In this document: positions 23,425 to 32,071 of the stretch, in pieces | How the letters are laid out: every line of letters begins with the position of its first letter | Numbering within the stretch: the first letter of the stretch is position 1 | DNA from: Actinoallomurus sp963850195 | GTDB lineage: Bacteria > Actinomycetota > Actinomycetes > Streptosporangiales > Streptosporangiaceae | Assembly (NCBI GenBank): GCA_963850195.1 | Contig: CAWKKD010000005.1 | Coordinates: 1,860,001-1,924,000, forward strand | Length of the DNA stretch: 64,000 nucleotides | Reading direction: 5' to 3' | Notes under the pieces: generated by a model | What the model was told of the DNA's origin: nothing | Database searches by the model: none | The model's input: only the letters and a program-made list of their open reading frames with translations | Made by a program: the position numbers and the translations under genes

Positions 23425-24930
23425 ATGACCGCGTTTCAGCAGGACCCTCGGCTCGCCCGCACCGACGACGACTGGCTCCGCCTGCCCAACCGCTGGGACA
23501 TCCCCGTCGACATCTGCGCCGGCACCGACGTACCGATCGAGTCCAGCGCGATCGATGAGATCCTCACCGTCCTCGAGACCGCCGAGACGCTGCGCAGGCT
23601 CGTCGACGCGACCGGGCACGACGGCGCTGCCATCGACCGGGTCGCGCTCACCCCCGACCTGCACAAGGGCGCCGGGATCCCGATCGGCACCGTGCTGCGC
23701 ACCAGCGGCGCGCTGATCCCGCAGGCGGTCGGCAACGACATCAACTGCGGCATGCGGCTCGAGACGACGTCACTGACCGTCGACCAGGTACGTCCGCGGC
23801 TCGACGCGCTGGAAGGACGCCTGCGGCACCTGTTCTTCGAGGGCGGGCGCCGGATCGCGCTGTCCGGGCTCCAGCGCGAGGCGCTGCTGCGCGACGGGCT
23901 GCCCGGACTGCTCGAGGCGGCGAAGGACGCGACGGACGGGATCTGGGCGCACCACCGGCCCGGCGACGGGGAGCGGATCCACGGCTCGCGCTACCCGACG
24001 ACGACCGCCGAGGCGTTCCGCGACTGGATCGACAGCGCGGGCGGGACCAGCTACGACAGCATCATCGGCAGCGTCGGCGGCGGCAACCACTTCGCGGAGC
24101 TGCAGTACGTCGCGCGGGTCCACGACGGGCAGGCCGCGTACGCCTGGGGGTTCGAGGTCGGCCAGGTGGTGCTGATGGTGCACAGCGGTTCGCTGTCGCT
24201 GGGCCACCAGGCCAACGCGGACGGCCAGGGCCAGGCCAGGAAGGCGTGGCCGAAGGACGTCCCGATCCCGGACAACAAGATCCTCCCCATGCTGCTGGGC
24301 GAGCGGAACGCTCCGGCGCTGCGGCGCTACCTCGAGGCGTTCGGCAACGCCGCGAACTTCGCGGTCGGCAACCGGTTCTTCCTGTCGCTCATGATGCGCG
24401 CCGGGCTCGCCGCCGAGTGCGGCGACCTGGCCGCCGACCTGGTGTACGACGCGCCGCACAACCTGCTGTGGCGGCACGAGGACGGCTCCGTCGTGCACCG
24501 CAAGGGTGCGACGCCCGCGGGCGGGTACGACGACGTGGCCGGCGGACCGTACGCGATGTGGGGCGAGCCGGTCATCGTGCCGGGGTCGATGGGCGCGGCC
24601 AGCTACGTGCTGCGCGGGCGCGGCAACCCGCGGACGCTCGCCAGCGCCTGCCACGGCGCCGGCCGCCGCGTGCCGCGCGGCGCCGCCTCACGCGCGAACG
24701 ACGCGGAGCTGGACGCGTTCCTGGACGACTTCCGCGTGGTCACGCCGCTCGACCACCGCGACCCCGCGGTCGCACACCGCGCGGACGTGATGGCCGCCTG
24801 GCGCCGCGACCTCAAGCAGGAGGCGCCGTGGGTCTACAAGGACATCGGCCCGGTGGTCGCGAGCCTCGAACGCGGCGGGGTCGCCGACCCGGTCGTCGAG
24901 CTGCGGCCCCTGCTGACCGTCAAGGGCTGA
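23425..24930 (+). CDS. rtcB: RtcB-family RNA ligase
   Basis: 501 residues. RtcB landmarks: LTPDLHKGAGIPIG, GNDINCGMR (metal Cys), SVGGGNHFAEL, VHSGSLSLGHQ, HRKGATPA, VPGSMGAASYVL (guanylylation region) and the final SACHGAGR. RtcB joins 3'-phosphate or 2',3'-cyclic phosphate ends to 5'-OH RNA ends using GTP and Mn2+. No archease gene is adjacent. Its 3' end overlaps the convergent kinase gene by 11 bp. Confidence 0.9.
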   Translation: MTAFQQDPRLARTDDDWLRLPNRWDIPVDICAGTDVPIESSAIDEILTVLETAETLRRLVDATGHDGAAIDRVALTPDLHKGAGIPIGTVLRTSGALIPQAVGNDINCGMRLETTSLTVDQVRPRLDALEGRLRHLFFEGGRRIALSGLQREALLRDGLPGLLEAAKDATDGIWAHHRPGDGERIHGSRYPTTTAEAFRDWIDSAGGTSYDSIIGSVGGGNHFAELQYVARVHDGQAAYAWGFEVGQVVLMVHSGSLSLGHQANADGQGQARKAWPKDVPIPDNKILPMLLGERNAPALRRYLEAFGNAANFAVGNRFFLSLMMRAGLAAECGDLAADLVYDAPHNLLWRHEDGSVVHRKGATPAGGYDDVAGGPYAMWGEPVIVPGSMGAASYVLRGRGNPRTLASACHGAGRRVPRGAASRANDAELDAFLDDFRVVTPLDHRDPAVAHRADVMAAWRRDLKQEAPWVYKDIGPVVASLERGGVADPVVELRPLLTVKG

Positions 24931-26806
24931 CCAGGCCGACCTGCTGGAGCCACTCCTTTGCCACCGTACGGGTGTCGATCCGGTTCACCGAGATCTTGGT
25001 GTTCATGTCGAGCAGGTCGTCGGTGGTGAGCTTGGCCGAGACGGCGTTGAGCACGGTACGGCCCGTCGCGCTCAACGCCGCGCGGTAGATCAGCGGCGTG
25101 ACGTTCTGCGCGGTGAACAGGTGCTTGGGATCCTTCAGGACGACGAACGCGTTCTGCTTGATCGACGGCTCGGTGGTGAAGAGGTTCGCCGCCTGGATCC
25201 GGTCGGTCTTGAGCTGCTCGATCATCGTCTCGCGGTCGTTCGTCGCGAACGGCTGGTAGGAGTGGAAGCCCAGCCCGTACGTGCCGCGCAACCCGACCAG
25301 GCCCTGGTGACGCGTCTGGAACTCCGACGAGCCGCCCATCACCATCCGGCCCGCCACCGCGGCGAGGTCGCCGATGGTCCGCAGACCGTAGAGCGAGGCG
25401 GTCCGCATCGTCACGGTGACCGAGTCCTTGTCCTCGGCGGTCGAGGAGGTGAGCATCTCGAGCTGCGGGGGCAGCTCGCGCCGGAGCACCCCGTCGACCT
25501 CGGCCTCGCTCGTGGCGTCGCTGGAGCCGTCGAGCAGCGTGGCCAGCGCGCCGTTGTACTCCGGGATCACGTCGATGTCGCCGGACTGCACCTGGCCGAG
25601 GTAGGTCTCGCGGTCCCCGAGGTTGAACTTCCGGGTCACCCGGTAGCCCTTGGCCTCCAGCGCCTGCGCGTACACCTCGGCGAGCAGGACGTTCTCCGGG
25701 AAGTTCGCCGACCCGACGGTGACCGAGGGCGGCGGGACCGGCGGGTGCGTCACGTGGGGGGCCGGGCGGTGGTGGGAGGAGAGCGTGAACGCCAGCGCGG
25801 ACACCCCGGCGACGAGCACGGCCGTACCGGCGGCGATGAGGGGCCAGTCGCGGCGGCGCCACCAGGGCACCCCGCCGGACCGGTCGATCCGGTGGTCGGG
25901 CGGGCCGGAGCGGTCGGGCCGGTCGACGGTCACGCGGTCGGGGTCGCGGATGCCCTCCGGCAGCCTCAGCCGCGACGACGCGGCCTCGACGTCCTGGTGT
26001 TCGAGCAGGTGGAACAGGACCTCGCGCGCGGTCGGACGCTCCTCCGGCTCCTTGGCCAGGCACCGGCCGAGGATCTCGCGGTACGGCGAGGGCACGTCGA
26101 GGATGTCGGGGTCTTCATGGAGAATCCGGTAGAAGACCGTGGCGATCGAGTCCCGGCCGAACGGCAGGCGCCCCGTGGCCGCGAAGACCATCGTGACGGC
26201 CCAGCTGAAGATGTCGGAAGGCGGCCCGAGCGCGCCGGTGTTCCTGCGGAGCACCTCGGGTGCGGTGTACGCGGGGGTCCCCACGATGCTGCTGGTCACG
26301 GTCGCGCTCGTGTCCAGCGCCCAGGCCACCCCGAAGTCGATGACCCGCGGCCCGTCCGAGCCGATCAGCACGTTGTGCGGGGTGAAGTCGCGGTGGACGA
26401 CGCCGGCTCCGTGCGTGGCGATCAGCGCGGAGACCGTACCGACCATCAGTCGCGCCAGACCGCCGCCGCTCAGCGGGCCGTCGCTCTCAACGAGCGCCTG
26501 CAGGGACGGCCCGTCGACGTGCTCGCTGACGATGTACGAGCGATCGCCGTCGGCGCCGAAGTCCACGATCCGCGCGGTGCAGAACTCCGCGACGCGGCGT
26601 ACGAGCGCGATCTCTTCCGCTAACCGGTGGTGCACGTCGGCGCGGCGTACGAGCCGGGCGTGCAGCAGCTTGAGCGCGACCGCACCGCCGTCGGCGTCCG
26701 ATGCCAGGTAGACGATGCCCTGGCCGCCCTCGCCGAGCCGGGCGGTGAGGCGGTAGCCGCCGATGCGCTCGGGATCTTCGGGACGCAGCGGACTGGTGTA
26801 CGCCAT
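24920..26806 (-). CDS. Transmembrane Ser/Thr protein kinase with extracellular osmoprotectant-binding (OpuAC/ProX-like) domain
   Basis: 628 residues from the ATG at 26806 (SD ggagggg). Kinase domain at about 16-270: GEGGQG loop, Lys46 in VALK, HRDFTPHN, DFGVAW, APEV. Juxtamembrane Pro/Arg/Asp-rich linker, one TM helix at about 322-343, then residues about 360-628 form a type II substrate-binding domain (VGSANFPENVLLAEVYAQAL). This domain is clearly paralogous to the ProX-like protein encoded next to it (shared TRKFN, PEYNGAL, AEDKDSVTV, AQNVTPLIY, SAKLTT). Inference: a receptor kinase sensing a quaternary amine osmoprotectant, likely tied to the adjacent ABC operon. Confidence 0.9.
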   Translation of the reverse strand: MAYTSPLRPEDPERIGGYRLTARLGEGGQGIVYLASDADGGAVALKLLHARLVRRADVHHRLAEEIALVRRVAEFCTARIVDFGADGDRSYIVSEHVDGPSLQALVESDGPLSGGGLARLMVGTVSALIATHGAGVVHRDFTPHNVLIGSDGPRVIDFGVAWALDTSATVTSSIVGTPAYTAPEVLRRNTGALGPPSDIFSWAVTMVFAATGRLPFGRDSIATVFYRILHEDPDILDVPSPYREILGRCLAKEPEERPTAREVLFHLLEHQDVEAASSRLRLPEGIRDPDRVTVDRPDRSGPPDHRIDRSGGVPWWRRRDWPLIAAGTAVLVAGVSALAFTLSSHHRPAPHVTHPPVPPPSVTVGSANFPENVLLAEVYAQALEAKGYRVTRKFNLGDRETYLGQVQSGDIDVIPEYNGALATLLDGSSDATSEAEVDGVLRRELPPQLEMLTSSTAEDKDSVTVTMRTASLYGLRTIGDLAAVAGRMVMGGSSEFQTRHQGLVGLRGTYGLGFHSYQPFATNDRETMIEQLKTDRIQAANLFTTEPSIKQNAFVVLKDPKHLFTAQNVTPLIYRAALSATGRTVLNAVSAKLTTDDLLDMNTKISVNRIDTRTVAKEWLQQVGLVSP

Positions 26807-26851
26807 TGGACTTCCCCTCCCGAATGCAGACCCCGGCGACACCATTGTCAC

Positions 26852-26867
26852 CTACTGAAACGCATCA
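26852..26867 (-). promoter_or_regulatory. TGATGCGTTTCAGTAG element upstream of the receptor kinase
   Basis: Read on the minus strand, TGATGCGTTTCAGTAG lies 45 bp upstream of the kinase start. It differs by one base from TGATGCGGTTCAGTAG before egtA (40381-40396) and shares TGATGCG-K-TTCAGTA with the site before the gene at 40527. All three have the same orientation relative to the gene downstream. Confidence 0.45.
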
Positions 26868-26894
26868 GGCCTCTTGATATCGGAGGAGAAAAAG

Positions 26895-26926
26895 AAATGG
26901 CCGTCGCCGGACGGCGACGGCCATTT
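26895..26926 (-). terminator. Rho-independent terminator of the osmoprotectant ABC operon
   Basis: Perfect 14-bp stem AAATGGCCGTCGCC (26895-26908), loop GGAC, GGCGACGGCCATTT (26913-26926). On the minus strand it is followed by CTTTTTCTCC. It starts 12 bp past the proX stop, separating that operon from the kinase gene. Confidence 0.88.
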
Positions 26927-26938
26927 CACGGCGCGGGC

Positions 26939-27868
26939 TCAGCCGCCGAGACCGGCCTTGCCCAGCCAGTCCTTGGCGACGGTGTCGGCGTCGGACTTTT
27001 CGGCGACCAGCTTGGTCATCATGTCCAGCAGGTCCTGCGTGGTGAGCTTGGCGGAGATCGCGTTGAGCGCGGCCTGCGCGTCGGCGTTCACGCCGGCCTT
27101 GTAGATCAGCGGCGTGACGTTCTGCGCGCTGAAGACGTTCTTCGGGTCCTGGAGCACGACGAACTTGTCCTGCGTGATCGTCGGGTCCGTGGTGAACAGG
27201 TCGGCAGCCTGAATGGTGTTGTTCTTCAGCAGTTTGACCAGCGTGGTCTGCGCGTTGGCGTCGAACGGCTGGAACTTCTTGAACTTCACCCCATACGTCT
27301 TCTCCAGGCCGACGAGGCCCTGCTGACGGGTCTTGAACTCCGAGGCCCCGCCGAGGGTGAGCTGACCGCCCACGGCCTTCAGGTCCGCGATCGACTTCAG
27401 GTTGTACTTCTGGGCGGTCTCGGCGTTGACCGTCACGGAGTCCTTGTCCTCGGCCTGGGAGGAGTCGAGGACCGCCAGGCTCGCGGGGAGCTTCGCCTTG
27501 AGCGCGGCGTTCACGTCGGCGGTGGTGACCGCGGCGCTGGTCTTGTCGACCGAGGTGGTCAGCAGCGCGCCGTTGTACTCCGGCATGATGCTGATCGCGC
27601 CGGACTTGACCTGGTCGTAGTAGACCTCGCGGCTGCCGATGTTGAACTTGCGGGTGACCTTGACGCCCTTGGCCTCGAGGGCCTGCGCGTACACCTCGCC
27701 GAGCAGCTGGCTCTCCGGGAAGTTCGCCGAGCCGACGACGACTCCCCCGGTCCCGCCGGACTTCGCGTCCAGCGGGTTGCCGCCGCCGCCCTTGTCGCTC
27801 CCACCGCAGGCGGTGAGGGCGAGAGCGACGACCACGCCGAGGGCGGCGCCGCGAACGATGCGGATCAT
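26939..27868 (-). CDS. proX: Glycine betaine/choline-type substrate-binding lipoprotein (ProX/OpuCC-like)
   Basis: 309 residues from the ATG at 27868. Lipoprotein signal with lipobox LALTACGG; the mature protein is an OpuAC-type binding domain (VGSANFPESQLLGEVYAQAL, IMPEYNGALL, AEDKDSVTV, AQNVTPLIYKAG). It captures quaternary ammonium osmoprotectants outside the cell for the ABC permeases encoded upstream. Last gene of a four-gene minus-strand operon, followed by a strong terminator. It is the paralogue of the sensor domain in the adjacent kinase. Confidence 0.9.
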   Translation of the reverse strand: MIRIVRGAALGVVVALALTACGGSDKGGGGNPLDAKSGGTGGVVVGSANFPESQLLGEVYAQALEAKGVKVTRKFNIGSREVYYDQVKSGAISIMPEYNGALLTTSVDKTSAAVTTADVNAALKAKLPASLAVLDSSQAEDKDSVTVNAETAQKYNLKSIADLKAVGGQLTLGGASEFKTRQQGLVGLEKTYGVKFKKFQPFDANAQTTLVKLLKNNTIQAADLFTTDPTITQDKFVVLQDPKNVFSAQNVTPLIYKAGVNADAQAALNAISAKLTTQDLLDMMTKLVAEKSDADTVAKDWLGKAGLGG

Positions 27869-27888
27869 TATTGTTTCCTTCCCTTTGA

Positions 27889-28572
27889 TCACGACGTACG
27901 GGAACCGCGTAGGCCCTGGGACACCAGCACCCGCCGGAGCCCGACGAACGCGAGTTGGACGACGACGGCGAGAAGGACCACCAGCACGGAACCGCCGACG
28001 ACCGACGGGTAGTCCTTTCGGGCGAGCCCGTCGATGATGAACCGGCCGAGCCCGCCGATGCCGGCCTCGGCGGCGATGGTCGCCGTGGCGACCACCTGGA
28101 TCGCGGCCGTACGCAGGCCGAGCAGGATGAGCGGCGTGGCGATCGGTACCTCGGCCTTCAGCAGGACGCCGAGGCCCTTCATGCCCATCCCCTTGGCGGC
28201 GTCCTTGATGTCGGCGTCGACGCTCCGGACGCCCTCGTAGGTGTTCACGAGGATCGGCGGCACGGCGAGTGCGATCAGCGGGACGATCACCGGGGTGAGG
28301 CCGATCGAGGTGAGCGTCACCACGAGCAGGAGCAGGCCGAGCGTGGGCACGGCTCGCGCGATGTTCGCGACGCTGACGACGATGAACCCGCCGCGCCCGG
28401 TGTGGCCGACGAGCGCGCCGAGCGGCAGCGCGATCAGGGCGGCGATGGCCAGGGCCAGCCCGCTGTAGCCGAGGTGCTCCAGCAGGCGGTGTGGAATGCC
28501 CTCGGAACCGCTCCAGTGCGCGGAGGCGGTGAGCCAGTTCCAGGCGGCCGTGATCTGGTCGGTGAAGTTCAT
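27889..28572 (-). CDS. proW: Osmoprotectant ABC transporter permease (OpuCD/ProW-like)
   Basis: 227 residues; start ATG overlaps the stop of the preceding permease (ATGA). About six membrane helices and the permease EAA-type loop (DIKDAAKGMGMKGLGVLLKAE) that contacts the ATPase. IGGLGRFIIDGLARKDYP is typical of OpuC-type permeases. Forms the membrane channel with the second permease. Confidence 0.88.
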   Translation of the reverse strand: MNFTDQITAAWNWLTASAHWSGSEGIPHRLLEHLGYSGLALAIAALIALPLGALVGHTGRGGFIVVSVANIARAVPTLGLLLLVVTLTSIGLTPVIVPLIALAVPPILVNTYEGVRSVDADIKDAAKGMGMKGLGVLLKAEVPIATPLILLGLRTAAIQVVATATIAAEAGIGGLGRFIIDGLARKDYPSVVGGSVLVVLLAVVVQLAFVGLRRVLVSQGLRGSRTS

Positions 28573-29264
28573 CGGCCACTCCCGCGGGTGCGCGCCCACG
28601 GAGTGAGCAACCGTTGTGCCACGACGAGGATGCCGTCGCTGACCAGGGCGAGCGCGATGATCAGAACGCAGGAGACGATGAGCGGCGTGGTGAACTCACG
28701 CGCGTAACCGTCGATGAACAGCTGGCCCAGCCCGCCGTTGCCGATGAGGACGCCGACGCTCACCAGGCTGATGGAGGCGACCGCCGCGACCCGCGCACCG
28801 GCGATGACGACGGGGACGGCGATCGGAAGCTCGACCTGGACGAGGCGCCGCAGCGTCCCGAACCCCATGGCCGTAGCCGCCTGGCGCACCGGGTCGGGCA
28901 CCGACCGCAACCCGTCGACGACGTTGGGCACCAGGACCGACAGCGAGAACAGCGTGAGCGGAAGGATGATCGTGAAGTCCTCCTTGCCGCCGGGGCCGAT
29001 GCCGAAGTACGGGATGAACAGCATGAACAGGGCGAGCGACGGGACGCCGTAGAAGACGTTCGCCACGCCGAGGGTCGGCGGGTACAGCCAGCGCCACCGT
29101 ACGCACATGACGCCCAGCGGGATCGCGATGATCAGGCCGAAGAGGATCGGCAGCAGCGCGAGCTTCAGGTGGTGCAGGGTCAGCGTGGTCAGCTCGTCAG
29201 TGTGGTCACCGATCCAGGCCCAGCGGATCAGCGGCTCACCGCTGCCGTCGGCGAGCACGGTCAC
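28569..29264 (-). CDS. Osmoprotectant ABC transporter permease (OpuCB-like)
   Basis: 231 residues from a GTG that overlaps the ATPase stop (GTGA). Multiple membrane helices, EAA-like loop (PDPVRQAATAMGFGTLRRLVQVE), and NGGLGQLFIDGYAREF near the C-terminus. Paralogous to the following permease. Translational coupling through the operon suggests stoichiometric assembly. Confidence 0.88.
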   Translation of the reverse strand: MTVLADGSGEPLIRWAWIGDHTDELTTLTLHHLKLALLPILFGLIIAIPLGVMCVRWRWLYPPTLGVANVFYGVPSLALFMLFIPYFGIGPGGKEDFTIILPLTLFSLSVLVPNVVDGLRSVPDPVRQAATAMGFGTLRRLVQVELPIAVPVVIAGARVAAVASISLVSVGVLIGNGGLGQLFIDGYAREFTTPLIVSCVLIIALALVSDGILVVAQRLLTPWARTRGSGR

Positions 29265-30049
29265 CGCTCCGCCGCCCCGTCGATCTCGCTCTCGAGCTCG
29301 CGGTTGAAGCGCAGGCGCTTCAGGCCCTTCGCGCCGCCGAGGAAGTCGGTGACGAAGCCGTCCGCGGGACTGGCCAGCAGCTCGTCCGGCGAGGCGTGCT
29401 GGGCGAGGACCCCACCGACCTGGAAGACCGCGATGCGGTGCCCGAGCTTGACGGCCTCGTCGATGTCGTGGGTGACGAAGGCGATCGTCTTCTTCAGCTC
29501 GGACTGGAGCCGCAGGAACTCCTCCTGCAGGCTCTTGCGCACGATCGGATCGACCGCGCTGAACGGCTCGTCCATCAGCATCACGGGCGGGTCCGCGGCC
29601 AGGGCACGCGCCACGCCGACGCGCTGCTGCTGCCCGCCGGACAGCTGGAACGGGTAGCGCTTGGCCATCTTCGTGTCCAGGCCCACGCGCTCCATCAGCT
29701 CCATCGCCGTCGCGCGCGCCTTCTTCTTGTCCCAGCCCAGGAGGTACGGCACGGTCGCGATGTTGTCGACGATCGTCCGGTGCGGGAACAGCCCGGCATG
29801 CTGGATGACGTAACCGATGCCACGGCGCAGCTCCGCGGGATCCTTCGAGCGGATGTCCGCGTCATCGATCGTGATCTTCCCGTCTGACGGGTCGATCATC
29901 CGATTTATCATCCGTAGCGACGTGGTCTTGCCACAGCCCGAGGGCCCGACCAGCACGGTGATCTGACCAGTGGGGATCTCCAGGGAGAGATCATCAACGG
30001 CCACGGTGCCATCGGCGTAGCGTTTGGTGACGCCGTCAAATTTGATCAA
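29261..30049 (-). CDS. proV: Osmoprotectant ABC transporter ATP-binding protein (OpuCA/ProV-like, no CBS domains)
   Basis: 262 residues. Walker A GPSGCGKTT, Q-loop VIQHAGLFPH, signature LSGGQQQR, Walker B VMLMDEPFSAVD, switch His in VTHDIDEA. It ends about residue 262 without the CBS pair that gives OpuA/OpuC ATPases ionic-strength sensing, so osmotic control may come from elsewhere, perhaps the adjacent receptor kinase. First gene of the operon, divergent from the ammonia-lyase-like gene with about 76 bp between starts. Confidence 0.9.
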   Translation of the reverse strand: MIKFDGVTKRYADGTVAVDDLSLEIPTGQITVLVGPSGCGKTTSLRMINRMIDPSDGKITIDDADIRSKDPAELRRGIGYVIQHAGLFPHRTIVDNIATVPYLLGWDKKKARATAMELMERVGLDTKMAKRYPFQLSGGQQQRVGVARALAADPPVMLMDEPFSAVDPIVRKSLQEEFLRLQSELKKTIAFVTHDIDEAVKLGHRIAVFQVGGVLAQHASPDELLASPADGFVTDFLGGAKGLKRLRFNRELESEIDGAAER

Positions 30050-30125
30050 GTCTGTCTCAGCCCCTGAGGTATCCGGGATTGAAGGTCAAGATAGTGGCAT
30101 ATGTTCGACCCGTGAGGGCGTGCCG

Positions 30126-31571
30126 ATGAGTCAAATGGCCGTGGCGATCAACGGTAACGCGTTGACCTGCGACATCGTAGGCCTAGTGGCACGAGACGGC
30201 GCCATTGTTACAGTTATGGCACAAGCCGTGGAACGCGCAAGGCAGGCGCAGGAGGTCGTGCGGGAGGTCGCTCAGCACCGCCCGGTGTACGGCCGTACGA
30301 CCGGTGTCGGCGCCAACCGCAACGTCACGATCGACGGTGACGACGCCCACGGGCTGCGCCTGCTGCGAAGCCACTCCGGCGGCGCCGGGCCGCTGATGCC
30401 CGCCGAGATCGTCCGCGCGATGCTCGTCGTACGGCTGAACCAGATCGCCGTCGGCGGCTCCGGTGTCGACCCGGAGATCCTCGGCGTCCTCGCCGACGTC
30501 ATCAACCGCTGGCTGATCCCGCCGATCCCCACGTACGGCGCGATCGGCACCGGCGACCTGACCGCGCTCGCCTCCACGGCACTCTGCCTGATCGGCGAAC
30601 GCCCCTGGCAGGGCGGCGCGCCCGGGCCGATCTTCTCGCTGCGCCCCAATGACGCCCTCGCCTTCATCAGCTCCAACGCCGCAACTCTCGGCGAATCCGC
30701 CCTGACCTGCAAGGACGTCACCGAACTCATCGACGCCTCGGTCCCGATCACCGGCCTGTCCCTGCTCGCCGTACGCGGCTCCGCCGAGGCGTACGCCCCT
30801 CCCGTCCACGAACGCTGCCCGCACCCGGGCCGACGCCGGATCGCCGAGGCGATGCGCGGCCTGCTCGAGGGCCAGGACCTGCCATCGGCCCGTATCCAGG
30901 ACCCGTACGGCTATCGGGCGTTCCCGCAGGTCCACGGCCCGGTCGTGGACGCCGCCGAGCACGCCGAGACGATCGTGAACCGCGAGATCAACGCGCCGTC
31001 GGAGAACCCTCTCGTCGACGTCGCGAACCGTACGGTCTGGCACAACGGCAGCTTCCACACCGCGTACGTCGGCCTGGCCCTGGACGCGCTACGCGCCGCG
31101 CTGTTCCAGACCGCGGCCCTGTCCGCCGCGCGGCTCGGCACCCTGGTCGAACCCGCCTTCACGGGTCTGGCCCCGTTCCAGGCAGCGCCCGGCGAGCACG
31201 GCTCCGGCATCATGATCCTGGAGTACGTCGCGCACTCGGCCATCGCCGACATCCGCCGCCTCGCCACCCCGTCCGCCCTGGGCAGCGCCGTCCTGTCCCG
31301 CGGCGTAGAGGAACACGCGGGCTTCTCCACCCAGTCCGCCCGAGCGACCACCGAAGCCGTCGCCGCCTACCGAGTGACCCTCGCGTGCGAACTGGTAGCC
31401 GCCGTCCGCGCCCTCCGCATGCAGGACCACGCCCCGACCGGCCGTCTGGGCGAGGTCTACACCCTGGTCGCCGACGCGGTGGACCCGCGCATCGAGGACC
31501 GCGCCCTGGACGGCGACATCGCCACGGCCGCGGACCTGCTCCCCAAGATCGCCGAGTACGGCCCCCTCTGA
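30126..31571 (+). CDS. Histidine/phenylalanine ammonia-lyase family protein lacking the MIO tripeptide
   Basis: 481 residues from the ATG at 30126. The fold of the aromatic ammonia-lyases is clear: VYGRTTGVGANRNV (Tyr of the Tyr-loop), SHSGGAGP, QDPYGYRAFPQVHG, APSENPLV and HNGSFHT. At the MIO site, where HutH has YGSLGCSGDLAPL, this protein reads YGAIGTGDLTAL: one residue is missing and Ser is replaced by Thr. The usual cofactor should therefore not form. The reaction is unknown. It diverges from the osmoprotectant transporter operon. Confidence 0.85.
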   Translation: MSQMAVAINGNALTCDIVGLVARDGAIVTVMAQAVERARQAQEVVREVAQHRPVYGRTTGVGANRNVTIDGDDAHGLRLLRSHSGGAGPLMPAEIVRAMLVVRLNQIAVGGSGVDPEILGVLADVINRWLIPPIPTYGAIGTGDLTALASTALCLIGERPWQGGAPGPIFSLRPNDALAFISSNAATLGESALTCKDVTELIDASVPITGLSLLAVRGSAEAYAPPVHERCPHPGRRRIAEAMRGLLEGQDLPSARIQDPYGYRAFPQVHGPVVDAAEHAETIVNREINAPSENPLVDVANRTVWHNGSFHTAYVGLALDALRAALFQTAALSAARLGTLVEPAFTGLAPFQAAPGEHGSGIMILEYVAHSAIADIRRLATPSALGSAVLSRGVEEHAGFSTQSARATTEAVAAYRVTLACELVAAVRALRMQDHAPTGRLGEVYTLVADAVDPRIEDRALDGDIATAADLLPKIAEYGPL

Positions 31572-31591
31572 GCCAGGCCCGGCCGGCGGGC

Positions 31592-31990
31592 TTAGCGGGT
31601 CCTCGCCAGAGAGCCGGCGACCAGGAGCATGCCGAGGGCGCCGTAGGCGAGCAGGATCCACATGCCGTTGCGGTCGGTGAAGACGCCGATGACGGCGAGG
31701 GCGCCGACGGCGGTGGCGACCAGCGCCACCGGGAGGGCGACGCACCAGCGCAGGAGGGGGGAGGTGCGGCGGGACTTCAGACCCGCGGCGACGCCGACCA
31801 CGGCCACCGCGACGGCCACCAGCAGTACGGCGGCCGATCCGCTCTGGCCCAGGGGCGGATAGCCCGGCTTCTCGGGGATCGCCGTCCAGATGAAGAGCAC
31901 GGTGCTCATGCAGATCCCGGCCGTGACACCCCACATCACCACCGCGCTCTGCCTGATCGGCCGTGCAGGGACCACCGAAGCGTCAGGCAT
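31592..31990 (-). CDS. Four-helix membrane protein, paralogue of the gene at 34438-34857
   Basis: 132 residues with four membrane segments and no known domain. Its C-terminus (VFTDRNGMWILLAYGALGM) matches the protein encoded at 34438-34857 (VFADRNGVWILLGYAAVGM), and the helix pattern is the same throughout. The two copies flank the ESX/phosphotransferase patch. Convergent with the ammonia-lyase-like gene, 20 bp apart. Confidence 0.7.
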   Translation of the reverse strand: MPDASVVPARPIRQSAVVMWGVTAGICMSTVLFIWTAIPEKPGYPPLGQSGSAAVLLVAVAVAVVGVAAGLKSRRTSPLLRWCVALPVALVATAVGALAVIGVFTDRNGMWILLAYGALGMLLVAGSLARTR

Positions 31991-32071
31991 GCCACATAAC
32001 CTCGCTTGACAAGATCTTTTACGAGGAGTGTAGGGGCAACGACTCCCCGTGCGCGCCCGCTACGAGACGGC

